A stretch of DNA of 64,000 nt from Eretmocerus hayati (taxonomy: Eukaryota > Arthropoda > Insecta > Hymenoptera > Aphelinidae): NCBI GenBank assembly GCA_029851415.1, contig CM056742.1:63560454-63624453 (forward strand), given 5' to 3'. This document shows positions 1 to 11,300 of this stretch, one piece after another (position 1 is the first letter of the stretch; each line of letters opens with the position of its first letter). The notes beneath the pieces were generated by a model. It saw nothing but the letters and a program-made list of their open reading frames with translations. It was not told where the DNA came from and did no database searches. The translations under genes and the position numbers were made by a program.

Positions 1-874
1 CCCAAAGTACATCCAGATGAATGTATGCATCCAGTTTCTATATTAATTGACTTCTCCGCCCTACATCTTTCCAAGTTGATTCTACCAGTTTTCTCTAAGA
101 GCGTAAATGTGCCACTCTTCCTCAATAATAATTTTGATGAATCAGATGAACCCTGAACAACTCTTAATTAGACCTATTTAGGAGTTGACGTATGCCCACT
201 AGATCTTGATGAAGTCTTTAGCATGAACGTAAGTGGCACGTCAAGACAGCTGAGACCCATGAATCGAGAGTGAAAGTGTAGCCAAAACTAAGATGTACAG
301 TGGTATGCAATGGAAGTATGTTATATAAAATTGATTAGAGCAGCACCAGAGATCACTACACATATTACAACAACTGTCCCACAGCCACTCATAGGACTGA
401 TGACCAGTCCTACAACATCTAAATGTGAGAGACGATCCCTCTTGTGTTGGACCCAGATAAGTCTTTGGTGAGATATGAGAAATAGCTTGGATGGATAATA
501 CATTGGTTGCAATGTAATTCTCTCACTATAGAGTAGATTATGAACTTGAGATACACAATTTATAGCTTCAGAGTTAGGTCTATCTCAAGTATCGGAGGAA
601 GTAGAAGTCAATTCACTGATAAAATGTACATTAATGCTGGCACCCATGCATCATGAACTCTCCAACTATATTTGAAGATTATTCTTGATTGACACTTCAC
701 CTTGCACTGCACAACAGCAAGAATGGCACACATTTTGGCCATCAGACCATCATTTTTAAATCACTGCAAACAAGAGAGCACACATCAGGTGGCTCCTTTT
801 TTACTAGTAGACAACAATCAAGATTGGCATCAATTTGCAGAGAGTAAACACCAGCGCTGGTAAACACCTCATCT
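1..874. other. Gene-free AT-rich stretch
   Basis: Only short ORFs without coding character are present, and I recognised no repeat or RNA gene here. It ends where the terminal inverted repeat of the first element begins. Confidence 0.5.
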
Positions 875-996
875 CCCTGCCTGAAAGAACCGACTCGTCT
901 CAGACGACCTGGCTCGATCTAGTTTTGTCAAAATTTGTGTCCAGATCGCAACTGAAAAAGCCAGTTGCATGAACAAAAGGTTTATTCATAAGGGTG

Positions 997-1146
997 GAGC
1001 ATTGCTCGCCATCATATATGGTGAATGTGTGTATGTATATATATATATATATATACACACACATATACACACTATACATACATAGTCCCGGAATTTTCTT
1101 CATAATTCCTGGAAATATCCTAGGCCTGGGATGGCGAGCAATGCTC
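997..1146. repeat. Short inverted-repeat insert around a TA microsatellite
   Basis: GAGCATTGCTCGCCATC at 997-1013 is repeated exactly inverted at 1130-1146. Between them are a (TA)n tract and CCCGGAATT/TTCCTGG fragments like those of the GGGACG elements elsewhere in the window. It looks like a MITE of about 150 bp or a deleted remnant. Confidence 0.6.
1036..1054. repeat. (TA)n microsatellite
   Basis: Uninterrupted alternating T/A flanked by GT/CA dinucleotides. TA tracts recur at palindrome and element boundaries in this window. Confidence 0.95.
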
Positions 1147-1166
1147 GCTGAATGTATGAGTGTATA

Positions 1167-3693
1167 TGAGTCATTCTTTTTAATATCGCCAGGTTTTGTG
1201 TCGGGGGGTCAGGGATTTTTCTGTAACTTTAGGTACATGTTGTATATGATGAAAGAAGATGGAAAGCACAGTTCTTAGGTCCCGAAAGTCATCCGCGCGA
1301 GTTTGGCGCCCTATTTTCGTTTTCAAAATTCGTGAAAAATTCGATTTTTCAACTTTTTGATTGATTTCTGACCAGTATGGAACCCGATAAAAAAATTATC
1401 TAAGGCACATATTTCGACGTGAAATGAGCTAAATTTTACGAAAAAAATACTCTCAGATCCGTCAAAGATGAACATAACCTCAAAAAAGTGGTTTTTTCAG
1501 AAAAACCCAATTTTCAAGCCTTAGGCCCCATTTTATCTCAAATTTGATATTCTCATCGGATTTCTCGTCAAATTTTACGTCGAAAACCGTTTTTCAAAAA
1601 TCGGGCTGAGGATGGGTTTGGCCACCATAATAATAACTTTAGTAGCAGGGCCGGAAAAATAGCGCTAAATTGTTCGTTCCTGGAGGGACACTTATTACAC
1701 TGGACAACAAAATATTGGGTCAGAAGTAGCGCATTGACCAAACAATGACTTTTCCGTGTATTTGTCGACGTAGAAACCGAATCCGAAACCAGTTTTGCAG
1801 CTAGATATCAGGAATTCTTTTAAGCCGCGAAATACTGAGCTTGTAAAAAAGCTGCATTTTTAGCGTTTTTTGATGATTTTGTAGATACATGATTTTGATG
1901 GTGCAACCTTGCAGCGGGCTTTGAGCGTACCCGGACTATGATTTCTCACGTATTCTGACCTGCTAAACACGATGAAAGTTGTTTTACAGGGCTAGCATGC
2001 GCTCGAAACAAATGACAAGCTGATTTTTCAAGTTGCTATCAGGAGAGTTTGGACGATTTCGTGATAAATCTCAAAAAGATCACGGAATTGATCAGAAACA
2101 CCCTCTGCAATACCACGAGAGCGCATTCTTTCCCTATTTGCACACACACTAAGGGAATGATGTTTGCAGTCGCCTTAAAAGTAGATTACTCGAATATACA
2201 TGTATGATCCCGAAAAGAAACTTTTGATCTATTCCGAAATCCATTCCTCGGGTTAGTTCAAGCCTCCTCGTATTGGATCAATGCTCGAGTTTTTGTACCT
2301 AGAAGCCACTCAAACTACTAGAACAATGTCATTTTGTTGCTAGGATACGGTATCAGAAGTTCCGGAGACCTAAACTCGGTTTAGGTTACGGAACGTACCT
2401 TGACATACCATGAATATGTAATCAACCTAGTTACATCGTTTTTCACCCTAAGCTAATGTGGGCACTCCAATGATTCTATTCCGGAGGCGAGTGAATAAGA
2501 ACATCCAGCGTCAGATGTGTCATCTTGGGCTGGTTGCAAACGACTATCTATATGCACTCAGAAGTACATGAGACTAGGGAACTGCAAATTTGACTCATTA
2601 CGAGAAAGCTTGAGCTTACCTCAGGAATACTAGATCAAAAGTTTCTTCTCGGGATTATACATGTATATTCAACTAATCTACTTTTAGGCGACTGCAAACA
2701 TCATTCCCTTAGTGTGTGTGCAAATAGGGAAAGAATGCGCTCTCGTGGTATTGCAGAGGATGTTTCTGATCAATTCCGTGATCTTTTTGAGATTTATCAC
2801 GAAATCGTCCAAACTCTCCTGATAGCAACTTGAAAAATCAGCTTGTCATTTGTTTCGAGCGCATGCTAGCCCTGTAAAACAACTTTCATCGTGTTTAGCA
2901 GGTCAGAATACGTGAGAAATCATAGTCCGGGTACGCTCAAAGCCCGCTGCAAGGTTGCACCATCAAAATCATGTATCTACAAAATCATCAAAAAACGCTA
3001 AAAATGCAGTTTTTTAGAAGCTCAGTATTTCGCAGTTTAAAAGGATTCCTGATGTCTAGGTGCAAAACTGGTTTTGGATTCGGTTTCTACGTCGAAAAAT
3101 ACACGGAAGAGTCATTGTTTGATCAATGCGCTACTTCTGACCCAATATTTCATTGTCCAGTGTAATAAGTGTCTCTCCCGAAACGAACAATTTAGCGCTA
3201 TTTTTACGGCCCTGCTACTAAAGTTATTCTTATGGTGGCCAAACCCATCCTCAGCCCAATTTTTGAAAAACGGTTCTCGACGTAAAATTTGACGAGGAAT
3301 CCGATGAGAATATCAAATTTGAGATAAAATAGGGCCTAAGGCTTGAAAATTGGGTTTTTCTGAAAAAAACCACTTTTTTGAGGTTATGTTCATCTTTGAC
3401 GGATCTGAGAGTATTTTTCCGTAAAATTCAGCTCATTTCACGTCGAAATATGTGTCTTAGATAATTTTTTTATTGGGTTCCATACTGGTGAGAAATCAAT
3501 CAAACGGTTGAAAAATCGAATTTTCCACGAATTTTGAAAACGAAAATAGGGCGCCAAACTCGCGCGGATGACTTTCGGGACCTAAGAACTGTGCTTTCCT
3601 TCTTCTTTCATCATATACAACATGTACCTGAAGTTACAGAAAAATCCCTGACCCCCCGACACAAAACCTGGCGATATTAAAAAGAATGACTCA
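1167..3693. repeat. Long palindrome, arms of about 1.1-1.26 kb, TA flanks (P1)
   Basis: The sequence from TGAGTCATTC at 1167 is mirrored by the sequence ending GAATGACTCA at 3693, with TA outside both ends. The arms stay highly similar to about 2300/2560 and then diverge around a centre near 2430. Arm landmarks include GTAGAAACCGAATCCG (about 1768) and TTCTCACGTATTCTGACC (about 1943), which recur in the same order in other palindromes here. No ORF resembles a transposase; the short ORFs are mirrored or out of frame between arms. Confidence 0.92.
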
Positions 3694-3784
3694 TATATAT
3701 GAGTAACGACGCAACGCTTACTAATATTTTCTATATGTAATAGCTATAGCGACTCACACTCCAAGTAAGCCTGTTACCACTGGT

Positions 3785-3885
3785 CTCCTAGTCTTCCTCA
3801 CTGGCCCCGAGGGTGGGTGTTGGACTTTGAATCGGATGATTAGATCGTTCGTGAGTTCACGCCCGGGTCTCGGCCGGATGTTCTC
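3785..3885 (+). repeat. Degenerate tRNA-Ser/Leu-like module
   Basis: The run CTGGCCCCGAGGG, then GTTGGACTTTGAAT, then GAGTTCACGCCCGGG resembles the D-arm, anticodon-arm and T-arm order of a class II tRNA. The B box is imperfect and no cloverleaf closes well, so this is a tRNA-derived remnant rather than a tRNA gene. It lies only on the right side of family A. The same module occurs twice in the palindrome at 56602-57941. Confidence 0.4.
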
Positions 3886-4094
3886 ACACCGATGTTTTTT
3901 TTTTGTTCTTCTTTGTCCACCCATATGAATAAACCTTTTGTTAATGCAACTGGCTTTTTCAGTTGCGATCTGGACACAAATTTTGACAAAATTAGATCAA
4001 GCCGAGTCAGTTGAGCCGAGTTGGCGATCTGAGACAGCTGAGCGGACTCGGCTCAGCCGAGTCGTCTGAGACAAGTCGGTTCTTTTAGGCAGGG

Positions 4095-4483
4095 CTGGCA
4101 CAGAATGGTGAATATGGTCTGCTAGCTTGTAGTTAGTCGTGCATTATTATATTTATAGCCACCGCGGCTATAGGAATGCGTATGCACTTCGTTGCGTAAT
4201 CTACTAATATATAGCAGCAGCTCATTCACGCACACAAGGACGATTGTGTCACACCAACGCAGTGTCGACTTTGAGATGAGTCGAATATCGAAAGTGGCTG
4301 AAGACGAAAATCCACGGTCAATTTCGTCGGGGGAGGGTCTCAAATTTGTCGATCGTGGAACGATGCTATTACTACATACATCGACGAAACAAAATAGTAT
4401 TTTGATAGAAAAATGACCGAGCTCGCGATTATTGGGGCACATCGTGGCTGATAAGCGCAGGCATGAATAATAGTTTATGATCA
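4095..4483. other. Short spacer, no gene
   Basis: Contains a segment (about 4150-4207) that recurs inverted near 24890-25030, including GCAACGAAGTGCATACGC in the complementary orientation. The overlapping ORFs on the two strands here are not convincing. Confidence 0.45.
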
Positions 4484-4499
4484 CCCTGCCGAAAAAAAC

Positions 4500-4626
4500 C
4501 AGCTGAGATCTCAGCTGAAATCACAGGTGAGATCACAGGTGATTTCTCAGGTGGATTCACAGCTGAGATCACAGCTGCATTCTCATGCCAAATTCACAAC
4601 TGATTCCTCAGCTGTGATCTCAGCTG
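4500..4626. repeat. 12-bp-phased CANNTG (E-box) array
   Basis: CAGCTG, CAGGTG or CAACTG hexamers start at 4500, 4512, 4524, 4536, 4548, 4560, 4572, 4597, 4609 and 4621. A degenerate CATGCC sits at 4584, so spacing is 12 bp apart from one 13-bp step. Units read roughly CAGSTGANATCW. It is a subterminal minisatellite of family B. CANNTG is the basic helix-loop-helix core, but function is only inferred. Confidence 0.9.
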
Positions 4627-4763
4627 AGAATCTAAAATTTATTTATTAAAAATAAATTTCGCCTCGCCGCGCTCCAGGTTATAGTTTTTCGAGACTTAGG
4701 TGGTTAAGTGTCGCAGCTAGATTGAGAAAAAAGGTAATTTGAACATTAAAATTTTGAACTCAC

Positions 4764-4838
4764 CGGGATTCGAACCTGGGCCCCTCCCATTGCTGCAATT
4801 TTGTAGCCACGACACTTAGCCAACCGCGCCATCCAAGA
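4764..4838 (-). repeat. tRNA-like pol III module in family B
   Basis: On the minus strand, TGGCGCGGTTGGCTAA resembles an A box and GGTTCGAATCCC is a perfect B box about 55 bp later. Acceptor arms do not pair convincingly, so it is not called a tRNA gene. The homologous copy is at 56186-56262. Confidence 0.6.
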
Positions 4839-5309
4839 TGTGTCAGCATGAGATACACAACAAGTCTATCAGGATTCGGTCTGCCCTTGATAAGGTTTAG
4901 AGTGTAATAGAGCTATTGCTATAATATTTACTAACTCACTTGACTTGGAGTACTGCTAAATTCATTCTTGATATCAAACTCTATGTATAATTCAGAGAAA
5001 ATGATACTGCAGAATTAATGGACGAGCTGGAAGGGGAAAATCACTCTCATATCTTCTGCTTTCCTTTAGTCACGATGAGAGATCCAATTGATGGTCGAAT
5101 GAATCTTCTGCCTCTCTTCTTATTGCTTTTACGGTCGTGTATCTATAAGGTAAACGTACCCGATATACACCTGGACCCAACTCACCCCACAAGCTGAAAA
5201 CGCTGCGTATTTTCTCCCAGCCAGCACCATAACTCTCAAAGGGTTCCGATAAAGTTCTTGAGAAACAAATCCTGATAAGTTTCTATACGAATTTTCTATA
5301 TGAACCGCC

Positions 5310-5500
5310 GAGACGAGTTCTCGACGGGCTCTCGGAACGTTCGCAAATTGCTCGGAAAGAGTTCTTAAGGGAGTATTGGGATGTTCGCAAAGTGCTCAAA
5401 AAGGATTCTTGAGAGATTCTTGAGATGTTCGTAAGGTGCTCAAAGAGGGTTCTCGAAGAATCCTTAGAACGTTCGCGAAGCGTTCTCGGATGGCCTTCAA
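5310..5500. repeat. Degenerate tandem repeat, about 55-60 bp
   Basis: Repeated strings of the form GTTCGCAAAGTGCTC followed by GTTCTTGAGA-like blocks. A minus-strand reading frame spans it only because of the repeat; the peptide shows the same internal periodicity. Confidence 0.5.
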
Positions 5501-5708
5501 GTGTATTCTCGCAAAATTTGAAAGAGTTGATGGAAACACATAACATCCCAGCTTGCTTCATAGTGCCATAGGTGTCAGAAGTTTCTCCAAAATCCGGCAA
5601 TGGGGTGTTTTCGGAAGCTCTTGCAGAGTGAGAATCTGTTTCAATTTGAAGAGTATCGGTTCATGTTTCAAAATGGTGTGTAAAGAGAATTTTTTTTGCA
5701 TACGGCGA

Positions 5709-6138
5709 GTGTACCCAACGTGCCCCCCCCCCCCCCGACAAGTCGTTTTGCCAATAGTTTCGGTCCACTTCAATATTTTTTGGCATACTTTGACTCATTT
5801 TGAAGCTGATTTCAAGACCTCAAAAATGAGCTGAGATGAGTTGAATTTTGACCAACCAGAGCCGAGTCATTACAATTTTCCCAGAAAGTGATCTGTCGCG
5901 AGATCGCAGAAAAGTGTACCCAACATGCCTCCATCCTTTAAAAAAATGTTAATCGGCGATACAGTGCAAAATCGGAAAATCGTTTTCATCTCCGAGCAAA
6001 CTCGTGTAACGCTGTTTTATCTATCCCAATCACTATTTCTGCTTATTTTGACGTGATGAACACGTTCTGAGGAGTAAAAAAGTCACGCTACTAACTCTTC
6101 TGAGATAACTGTTGAGGGGCATGTTGGGTACACTTTAA
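5709..6138. repeat. MITE-like inverted repeat, GTGTACCCAAC ends
   Basis: GTGTACCCAACGTGCC at about 5710 and GTGTACCCAACATGCC at about 5914 lie in direct orientation. The inverse GGCATGTTGGGTACAC lies at about 6119-6134. The element is therefore either 5912-6138 (about 228 bp) or 5709-6138 (about 430 bp). No target duplication is clear. Confidence 0.5.
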
Positions 6139-6359
6139 TGTTGGCCTTCAAGTTCCACAAATGATTTCAATATTTTGCTCATAGAACCGCTCCAGGACGG
6201 ACTCTTGCAACTCTGGAAAACAGATTTTAAAGGTCTTGAAAATACGCTGCTAAATGATATTAGCAGAATGCTTTCTCACGTCGAAATGTGCTTGGACAAC
6301 AGATTTCAAACATATTTTACAATTGAGATGATTTGTTTATTCTAAAAATCTTGGAGGAT

Positions 6360-9300
6360 AGAGAATCGGCTTCGTACATTTTGTTCCTCTCGCCGATATC
6401 TATCTATTGTAAGTCACGGTTTTTCCTCCAGTCTTATCCCTGGTCCTCCACGAATTTAACTTTCTCTGTCGTTGTCTGTGTCCGTCTGTGTGTGTGTCTG
6501 TGCAACTTCATTTTTCGTCAACGGTTTCTCCTCAGCGTTTCAACTGATCTTTCTCAAAGGGACTAGGCGGGTAAGCATGGTGAATCGGCCCTTGTCGGGT
6601 ATTGGTTCAGGAGTAATTTTTCCCAGTTCCTAACACCAAAGTTAGTGGCGAAAAAGGTTCCTTAGGTCCCAAGGTCGCCTCTATAGTGTACGGCACCCTG
6701 AAAACCGTCTAAAAAACGCTAAAAATCGATGTTCCATCAACTGAATCGCATTTCAACGCATTTTGATGAATCGTTTTGAAAATTTTTTTGTATATCCTTG
6801 AGACTGTACCAAATGATAAAAAGATATTCTCGTGTCTACAACTTTTGATTAAGGCCTCTAAAAAAATTTCAGAAAGTTAAGAATCGGTTTTTGACACAGT
6901 TATCCATGATTCCAACAAGATTTGACCATTCCACCGTGTTTATCGAGTCATTTTGCATCGAAAATCATTTTAAAATATATTGTTTTGGGTGGTGGAAAGT
7001 GGTCAAAAATGTAAAAACCCGTTTTTTAAGCAAATTCTGACTCACTAATTAGCATCTCCTGCGCATGCGCATTCTTCTACGTCTTCGAGAATATCTTCAA
7101 TCGATACCTGATGTAATTTCCTTCAAAAGGACCACTTGAGGAGGTCAATTTGATGCAATAGGACCCGAGATCTAGCTGGTCCAAAAAATCAAAAAATCCA
7201 AGGTACCAAATCCGTGAAGCCGCGGCCCCTTCAATGGGCCTGAAAAATGCGAATTTTGAATCGGAGAGTTCCAGAGAGGTGAACATGTGTTTTTTATGTA
7301 TTTTTCAGCGTAGAAACCGAATCCGTGGTCAATTTGGTTCCCAGCCTTCAAGATTTTTCACCCGACTCAAGAAACTAGCTCGATAGTAAAGGGTCATTTT
7401 TAGCCTCTTTACTTACAATCTTGGTGCATGACGAGTGTATAAATAGATTTGGATCGGGTACATATTGGATGTATCCATGTTTTTTTCACGTATCTTGACC
7501 AACTGAGAACGATGTCGATGGGGACGATATCGTGGCTCGAGGATGAGTTGGGAGTGAGCTGTCGCTAGAAAATCTGGATTTGGTTCTTCAATCTCATTCT
7601 CAGGAGGCTGAATCAACTAGTGAATGTCTCACTCCCAACTCATCCTCGAGCCTCAATACCATCGGCATCGTTCTCAGTTGTTCAGGATACGTGAAAAAAC
7701 ATGGATACATTCAATATGGACCCGATCCAAATCTATTTATACACTCGTCATGCACCAAGATTGTAAGTAAAAAGGCTAAAAATGACCCTTTACTATCGAG
7801 CTAGTTTTTTGAGTCGGGTGAAAAATCTTGAAGGCTGGGAACCAAATCGACCACGGATTCGGTTTCTACGCTAAAAAATACATAAAAAACACATGTTCAC
7901 CTCTCTGGAACACTCCAATTCAAAATTCGCATTTTTCAGGCCCATTGAAGGGGCCGCGGCTTCACGGATTTGGTACCTTGGATTTTTTGATTTTTTGGAC
8001 CAGCTAGATCTCGGGTTCTACTGCATCAAATTGACCTCCTCATATGGTCATTTTGAAGGAAATTACATCAGCTATCGATTGAAGATATTCTCGAAGACGT
8101 AGAAGAATGCGCATGCGCAGGAGATGCTAATTAGTGAGTCAGAATTTGCTTAAAAAACGGATTTTTACATTTTTGACCACTTTCCACCACCCAAAACAAT
8201 ATATTTCAAAATGATTTTCGATGCAAAATGATTCGATAAACACGATGGAATGGTCAAATCTTGTTGGAATCATGGATAACTGTGTCAAAAACCGATTCTT
8301 AACTTTCTGAAATTTTTTTAGAGGCCTTAATCAAAAGTTGTAGACACGAGAATATCTTTTTATCATTTGGTACAGTCTCAAGGATATACAAAAAAATTTT
8401 CAAAACGATTCATCAAAATGCGTTGAAATGCGATTCAGTTGATGGAACATCGATTTTTAGCGTTTTTTAGACGGTTCTCAGGGTGCCGTACACTATAGAG
8501 GCGACCTTGGGACCTAAGGAACCTTTTTCGCCACTAACTTTGGTGTTAGGAACTGGGAAAAATTACTCCTGAACCAATACCCGACAAGGGCCGATTCACC
8601 ATGCTCACCCGCCTAGTCCCTTTATGTGAGTGGTAGAGCACCATGTGGAGATATGCTGAAAGGATTTATAGCCCAATCTATTAAACGGTTCTCGATTAAT
8701 GAGTATCGGAAAATAGAAATGTTAAAATTTTCAAGAAATTATTAGGAGTTTTTAAAATTTATGTCTAGAAGAACTTTATAAGGGAAGTTGAGGTGACCTA
8801 ATAAAATGTTAATCTGGCCATCCTTGATCGATTGGTTAATACGGAATTACGTTAAACTGTATGGGAAAAGAAATGTACATGATTTTTTTCCATTGATAGA
8901 AGATTCATGATTTAATTGGTAGAGATAGATATGAATGAAAATCCCACATTAACCAATTGACGGAAAATGATGAAAAAATGGTTGTTTAAGTGACCCAAAA
9001 TTTGATTTGTTGATCTTGAGAAAAGATATTTGAATATAAAATAATCGATTTTTGGAAAATTTTGACATTTTTATTTTCGGATACTCGTTAATCGAGAACT
9101 GTTCAATAGATTGGGCTATAAATCCTTTCAGCACATCTTTACATGGTGCTCTACCACTCACATAAATTTGAGAAAGATCGGTCGAAACGCTGAGGAGAAA
9201 CCGTTGACGAAAAATGAAGTTGCACAGACACACACACGGACGGACACAGACAACGACAGAGAAAGTTAAATTCGTGGAGGACCAGGGAGAAGCCTGGAGG

Positions 9301-9365
9301 AAAAACCGTGACTTACAATAGATAGATATCGGCGAGAGGAACAAAATGTACGAAGCCGATTCGCT
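6360..9365. mobile_element. Host palindrome interrupted by a second palindrome
   Basis: The stretch 6360-6558 plus 8623-8870 forms one arm, mirrored by about 8935-9365 (for example GTACGAAGCCGATTC near 9350). Joining 6558 to 8623 restores the continuous order seen in the right arm (TTTCTCAAA then TTTATGTGAG), so 6559-8622 is a later insertion. Purine/pyrimidine-rich GACGGACACAGACAACGAC-like sequence lies in each arm. ORFs here are mirrored and not convincing. Confidence 0.75.
6559..8622. repeat. Long palindrome, 1-kb arms, GGGACTAGG ends (P2)
   Basis: Left end GGGACTAGGCGGGTAAGC is mirrored at the right. The arms match almost base for base into a short spacer at about 7560-7620. Landmarks GTAGAAACCGAATCCG (7310) and CACGTATCTTGACC (7488) follow the same order as in P1. 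The insertion shows no target duplication: the empty-site sequence reads CAAA/TTTA with nothing repeated. A diverged single arm is at 59331-60996. Confidence 0.9.
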
Positions 9366-9654
9366 ATGAGTGAAGCTTTTAGAATGAAAAATCAATTTGA
9401 GTGAAAAAATTGAGCAAAAATGTCTTGTCACGAATACAACCCTTTCTCTTTGAGAAAGCAAAAGGAATCGAATGCGTTGAAGTACGTTGATATTGGTCGA
9501 TCCAATAAATTGAGGGTCGGGCCAAATCAATCGTTTCGCCATTGTCTAACATAACGAACGTAAAAAAATTTGCCGGGAGGTCAACGAGCGCCCACTCCTG
9601 AAATTGACGAATGAGGGCATGTTGGTTGGGTGCAGGGGTACGCTGGATACACAT
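9366..9654. other. Spacer between two palindromic elements
   Basis: No gene supported. It ends with ATACACAT (9647-9654), the left copy of the target duplication of the next element. Confidence 0.5.
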
Positions 9655-10682
9655 TAGGATGGGCCGAAAAATGAAAATTTTCGAAAATTGGTACGCCTGA
9701 GGGCCAATTTTTTGCTATTCTGCACGTAAATAATGGAAAAAATTTTCGCGGATTTTTAAGAAGAACTTTTAAGTTCTGGCAAAAGCCTTGAAGATTCTCA
9801 GAAAATAGAGTGAGAACGTCATTTTTACACTATTTCTGAAACTGAAGTTATAGCATGCAGAACCTACGCGGTGGCACCAAACGGTGATCGAACAATGTTT
9901 TCTCACGTATTTTTGGCCGTAGAAATCGAAAATCAGGTCCGTTTGAGCCTCAGAAGTTAAGGGCCTTTGTGAATTGCGAGATACCGATCAGAGTAGGAGA
10001 GCGACAATTTTCCAGGAAACGCCAGATTCCTGGGAAATTGAAAACGTCCCTCCAAACTCGATTCAATCGACCAAAATCCATCACACACTATACTTTCTTA
10101 TGTATTTTGACCTGCTAAAGACGGTCTTGGTGATTTCAGGAAGCTAGGACGCGTCAAAATTCAGCTATGAGCAAATTTATCAGGGCGTTTTCCGTAGGGC
10201 TCGCAAATGGGCTCGTCGTGGCCAGGGCATAGGTCACGGACACTAGTCCTCTTTCACTCGATGCGTAATCTCCAATATCATTATTAGTCGGGGCCGAGTG
10301 GGTGCCATCATGTGGAAAAATATTCCCACGAGGTCTTACTCCGAGATCCCCTCCAGAAGACTGTCTTGATTATGAAAACCCATGTTGCCAAGCCGAGAAA
10401 TGGTCACAATTTGTTTAAACTGAAATCGTTTAAGAGGATGTAGCACCCTCGTGGGTTATCAGGTGGGCTCGTGCTAGTTGGCTTATTCTAAGTGTAGATG
10501 GCGACACTTAGAATGAGCACCTAATTTGTGATTTTCCATTGTTGGCAGCACTGAGGTCTTGCCACGAGTCCCCAACCAAGACGAGTTGCTCGAACAAAAG
10601 TCTGCGCTCAAAAGCTGAGACAATATATGTTGATACGCGTAGCAATCAACATTGCAACATGATCAAGTGATGAAGTCACGCT

Positions 10683-11300
10683 CAGAAGCGTGAACTATTA
10701 TAGTCATGATCCACTCGAGCTTCGACTGGTGCCGATTCGGTCGAGTTTCGACTGATTCTCGCCGGTCAATTTGCCGCGGGTCTAAAGTCAGTCGATTTCG
10801 ATCGAAACGCCCCAAAATTCAGTCGAACTACAGTGGCTCAACAGTCGAGGCTTCGACAGGCAAAGTCGGTCGGAAAGATTTGGAGAGTGAATAATATCAA
10901 ACTCTCTTCATAAAGAGAAGGTATTTGCAATCAATACATCCACGCTCACAAACGTGCGTATAAATAACTTGAAAATACTCCTCAAAAAGAGCAATCCTTT
11001 TTCAAGTTGGGATGAATTCAGAAATTCATGTTTGCATGTCATAGTATGTTCACGTTCACAAACGTGGATAATTTTGGAATACTCTTCAAAAAGACTCAAA
11101 TTTTTTTCAATCAAAACGAATTCACAAATTCTTGCCTTTACATTCAATATATTCACCTCAAAAAGAATCAAATTTTTCCAAATCAAGATGAATTCAGAAA
11201 TTATCTCCTTGCTGTTCGGTATAAATTTCACGCTCAGAAACGTGGATAATTTGGAAACACTCTTCAATAAGAGTGAATCAGTACTGGAGTAAATTTTTTC
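10683..11300. repeat. Dispersed CACG...CGTG hairpin motifs
   Basis: Short inverted motifs CACGCTCAGAAGCGTG (10679), CACGCTCACAAACGTG (about 10941), CACGTTCACAAACGTG (about 11051) and CACGCTCAGAAACGTG (about 11230). The last three precede related text with ACTCTTCAAAAAGA-like hairpins. They lie inside the TTAA-flanked element. Confidence 0.6.

Larger units (their letters stand above)
875..4094. mobile_element. Outer inverted-repeat element, CCCTGCC ends (family A)
   Basis: About 120 bp at the left (from CCCTGCCTGAAAGAACC at 875) recurs inverted at the right, ending GGCAGGG at 4094. Both ends contain an AACTGAAAAAGCCAGT block followed by GAACAAAAGGTTTATTC or a close variant. No transposase ORF is visible, so it appears non-autonomous. 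The flanks show no clear target duplication. A TA-flanked palindrome (1167-3693) occupies most of the interior. The terminal CCCTGCC is shared with the elements at 4484 and 56526, which suggests a common transposition machinery. Confidence 0.6.
4484..5217. mobile_element. End fragment of CCCTGCC element, family B copy 1
   Basis: Starts CCCTGCCGAAAAAAACC, followed by a 12-bp-phased CANNTG array, a tRNA-like module and about 400 bp of further sequence. All of this recurs inverted at about 54030-56526. The shared sequence ends near 5217, so only one end of the element is recognisable here. Around 4965-4980 it preserves the uninterrupted form of the site where the other copy carries a satellite insertion. 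Confidence 0.75.
5218..6359. other. Gene-free stretch with small repeats
   Basis: No gene supported. It contains a degenerate tandem repeat (5310-5500), a C14 homopolymer (5723-5736) and a MITE-like inverted repeat (5709-6138). Confidence 0.5.

Noticed and set aside
4122..4484. 120-codon minus-strand ORF
   Set aside because: Overlaps another ORF on the plus strand, shares part of its DNA with another repeat locus and has no recognisable motif.
8949..9542. 197-codon minus-strand ORF
   Set aside because: It lies in the arm of the host palindrome, and its core peptide is mirrored in the opposite arm (6333-6566). The underlying DNA is a repeat with GT/CA-rich text; no domain or start context supports it.
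9379..9654. 91-codon minus-strand ORF
   Set aside because: Runs out of a palindrome arm into a spacer, overlaps another ORF and has no recognisable peptide.
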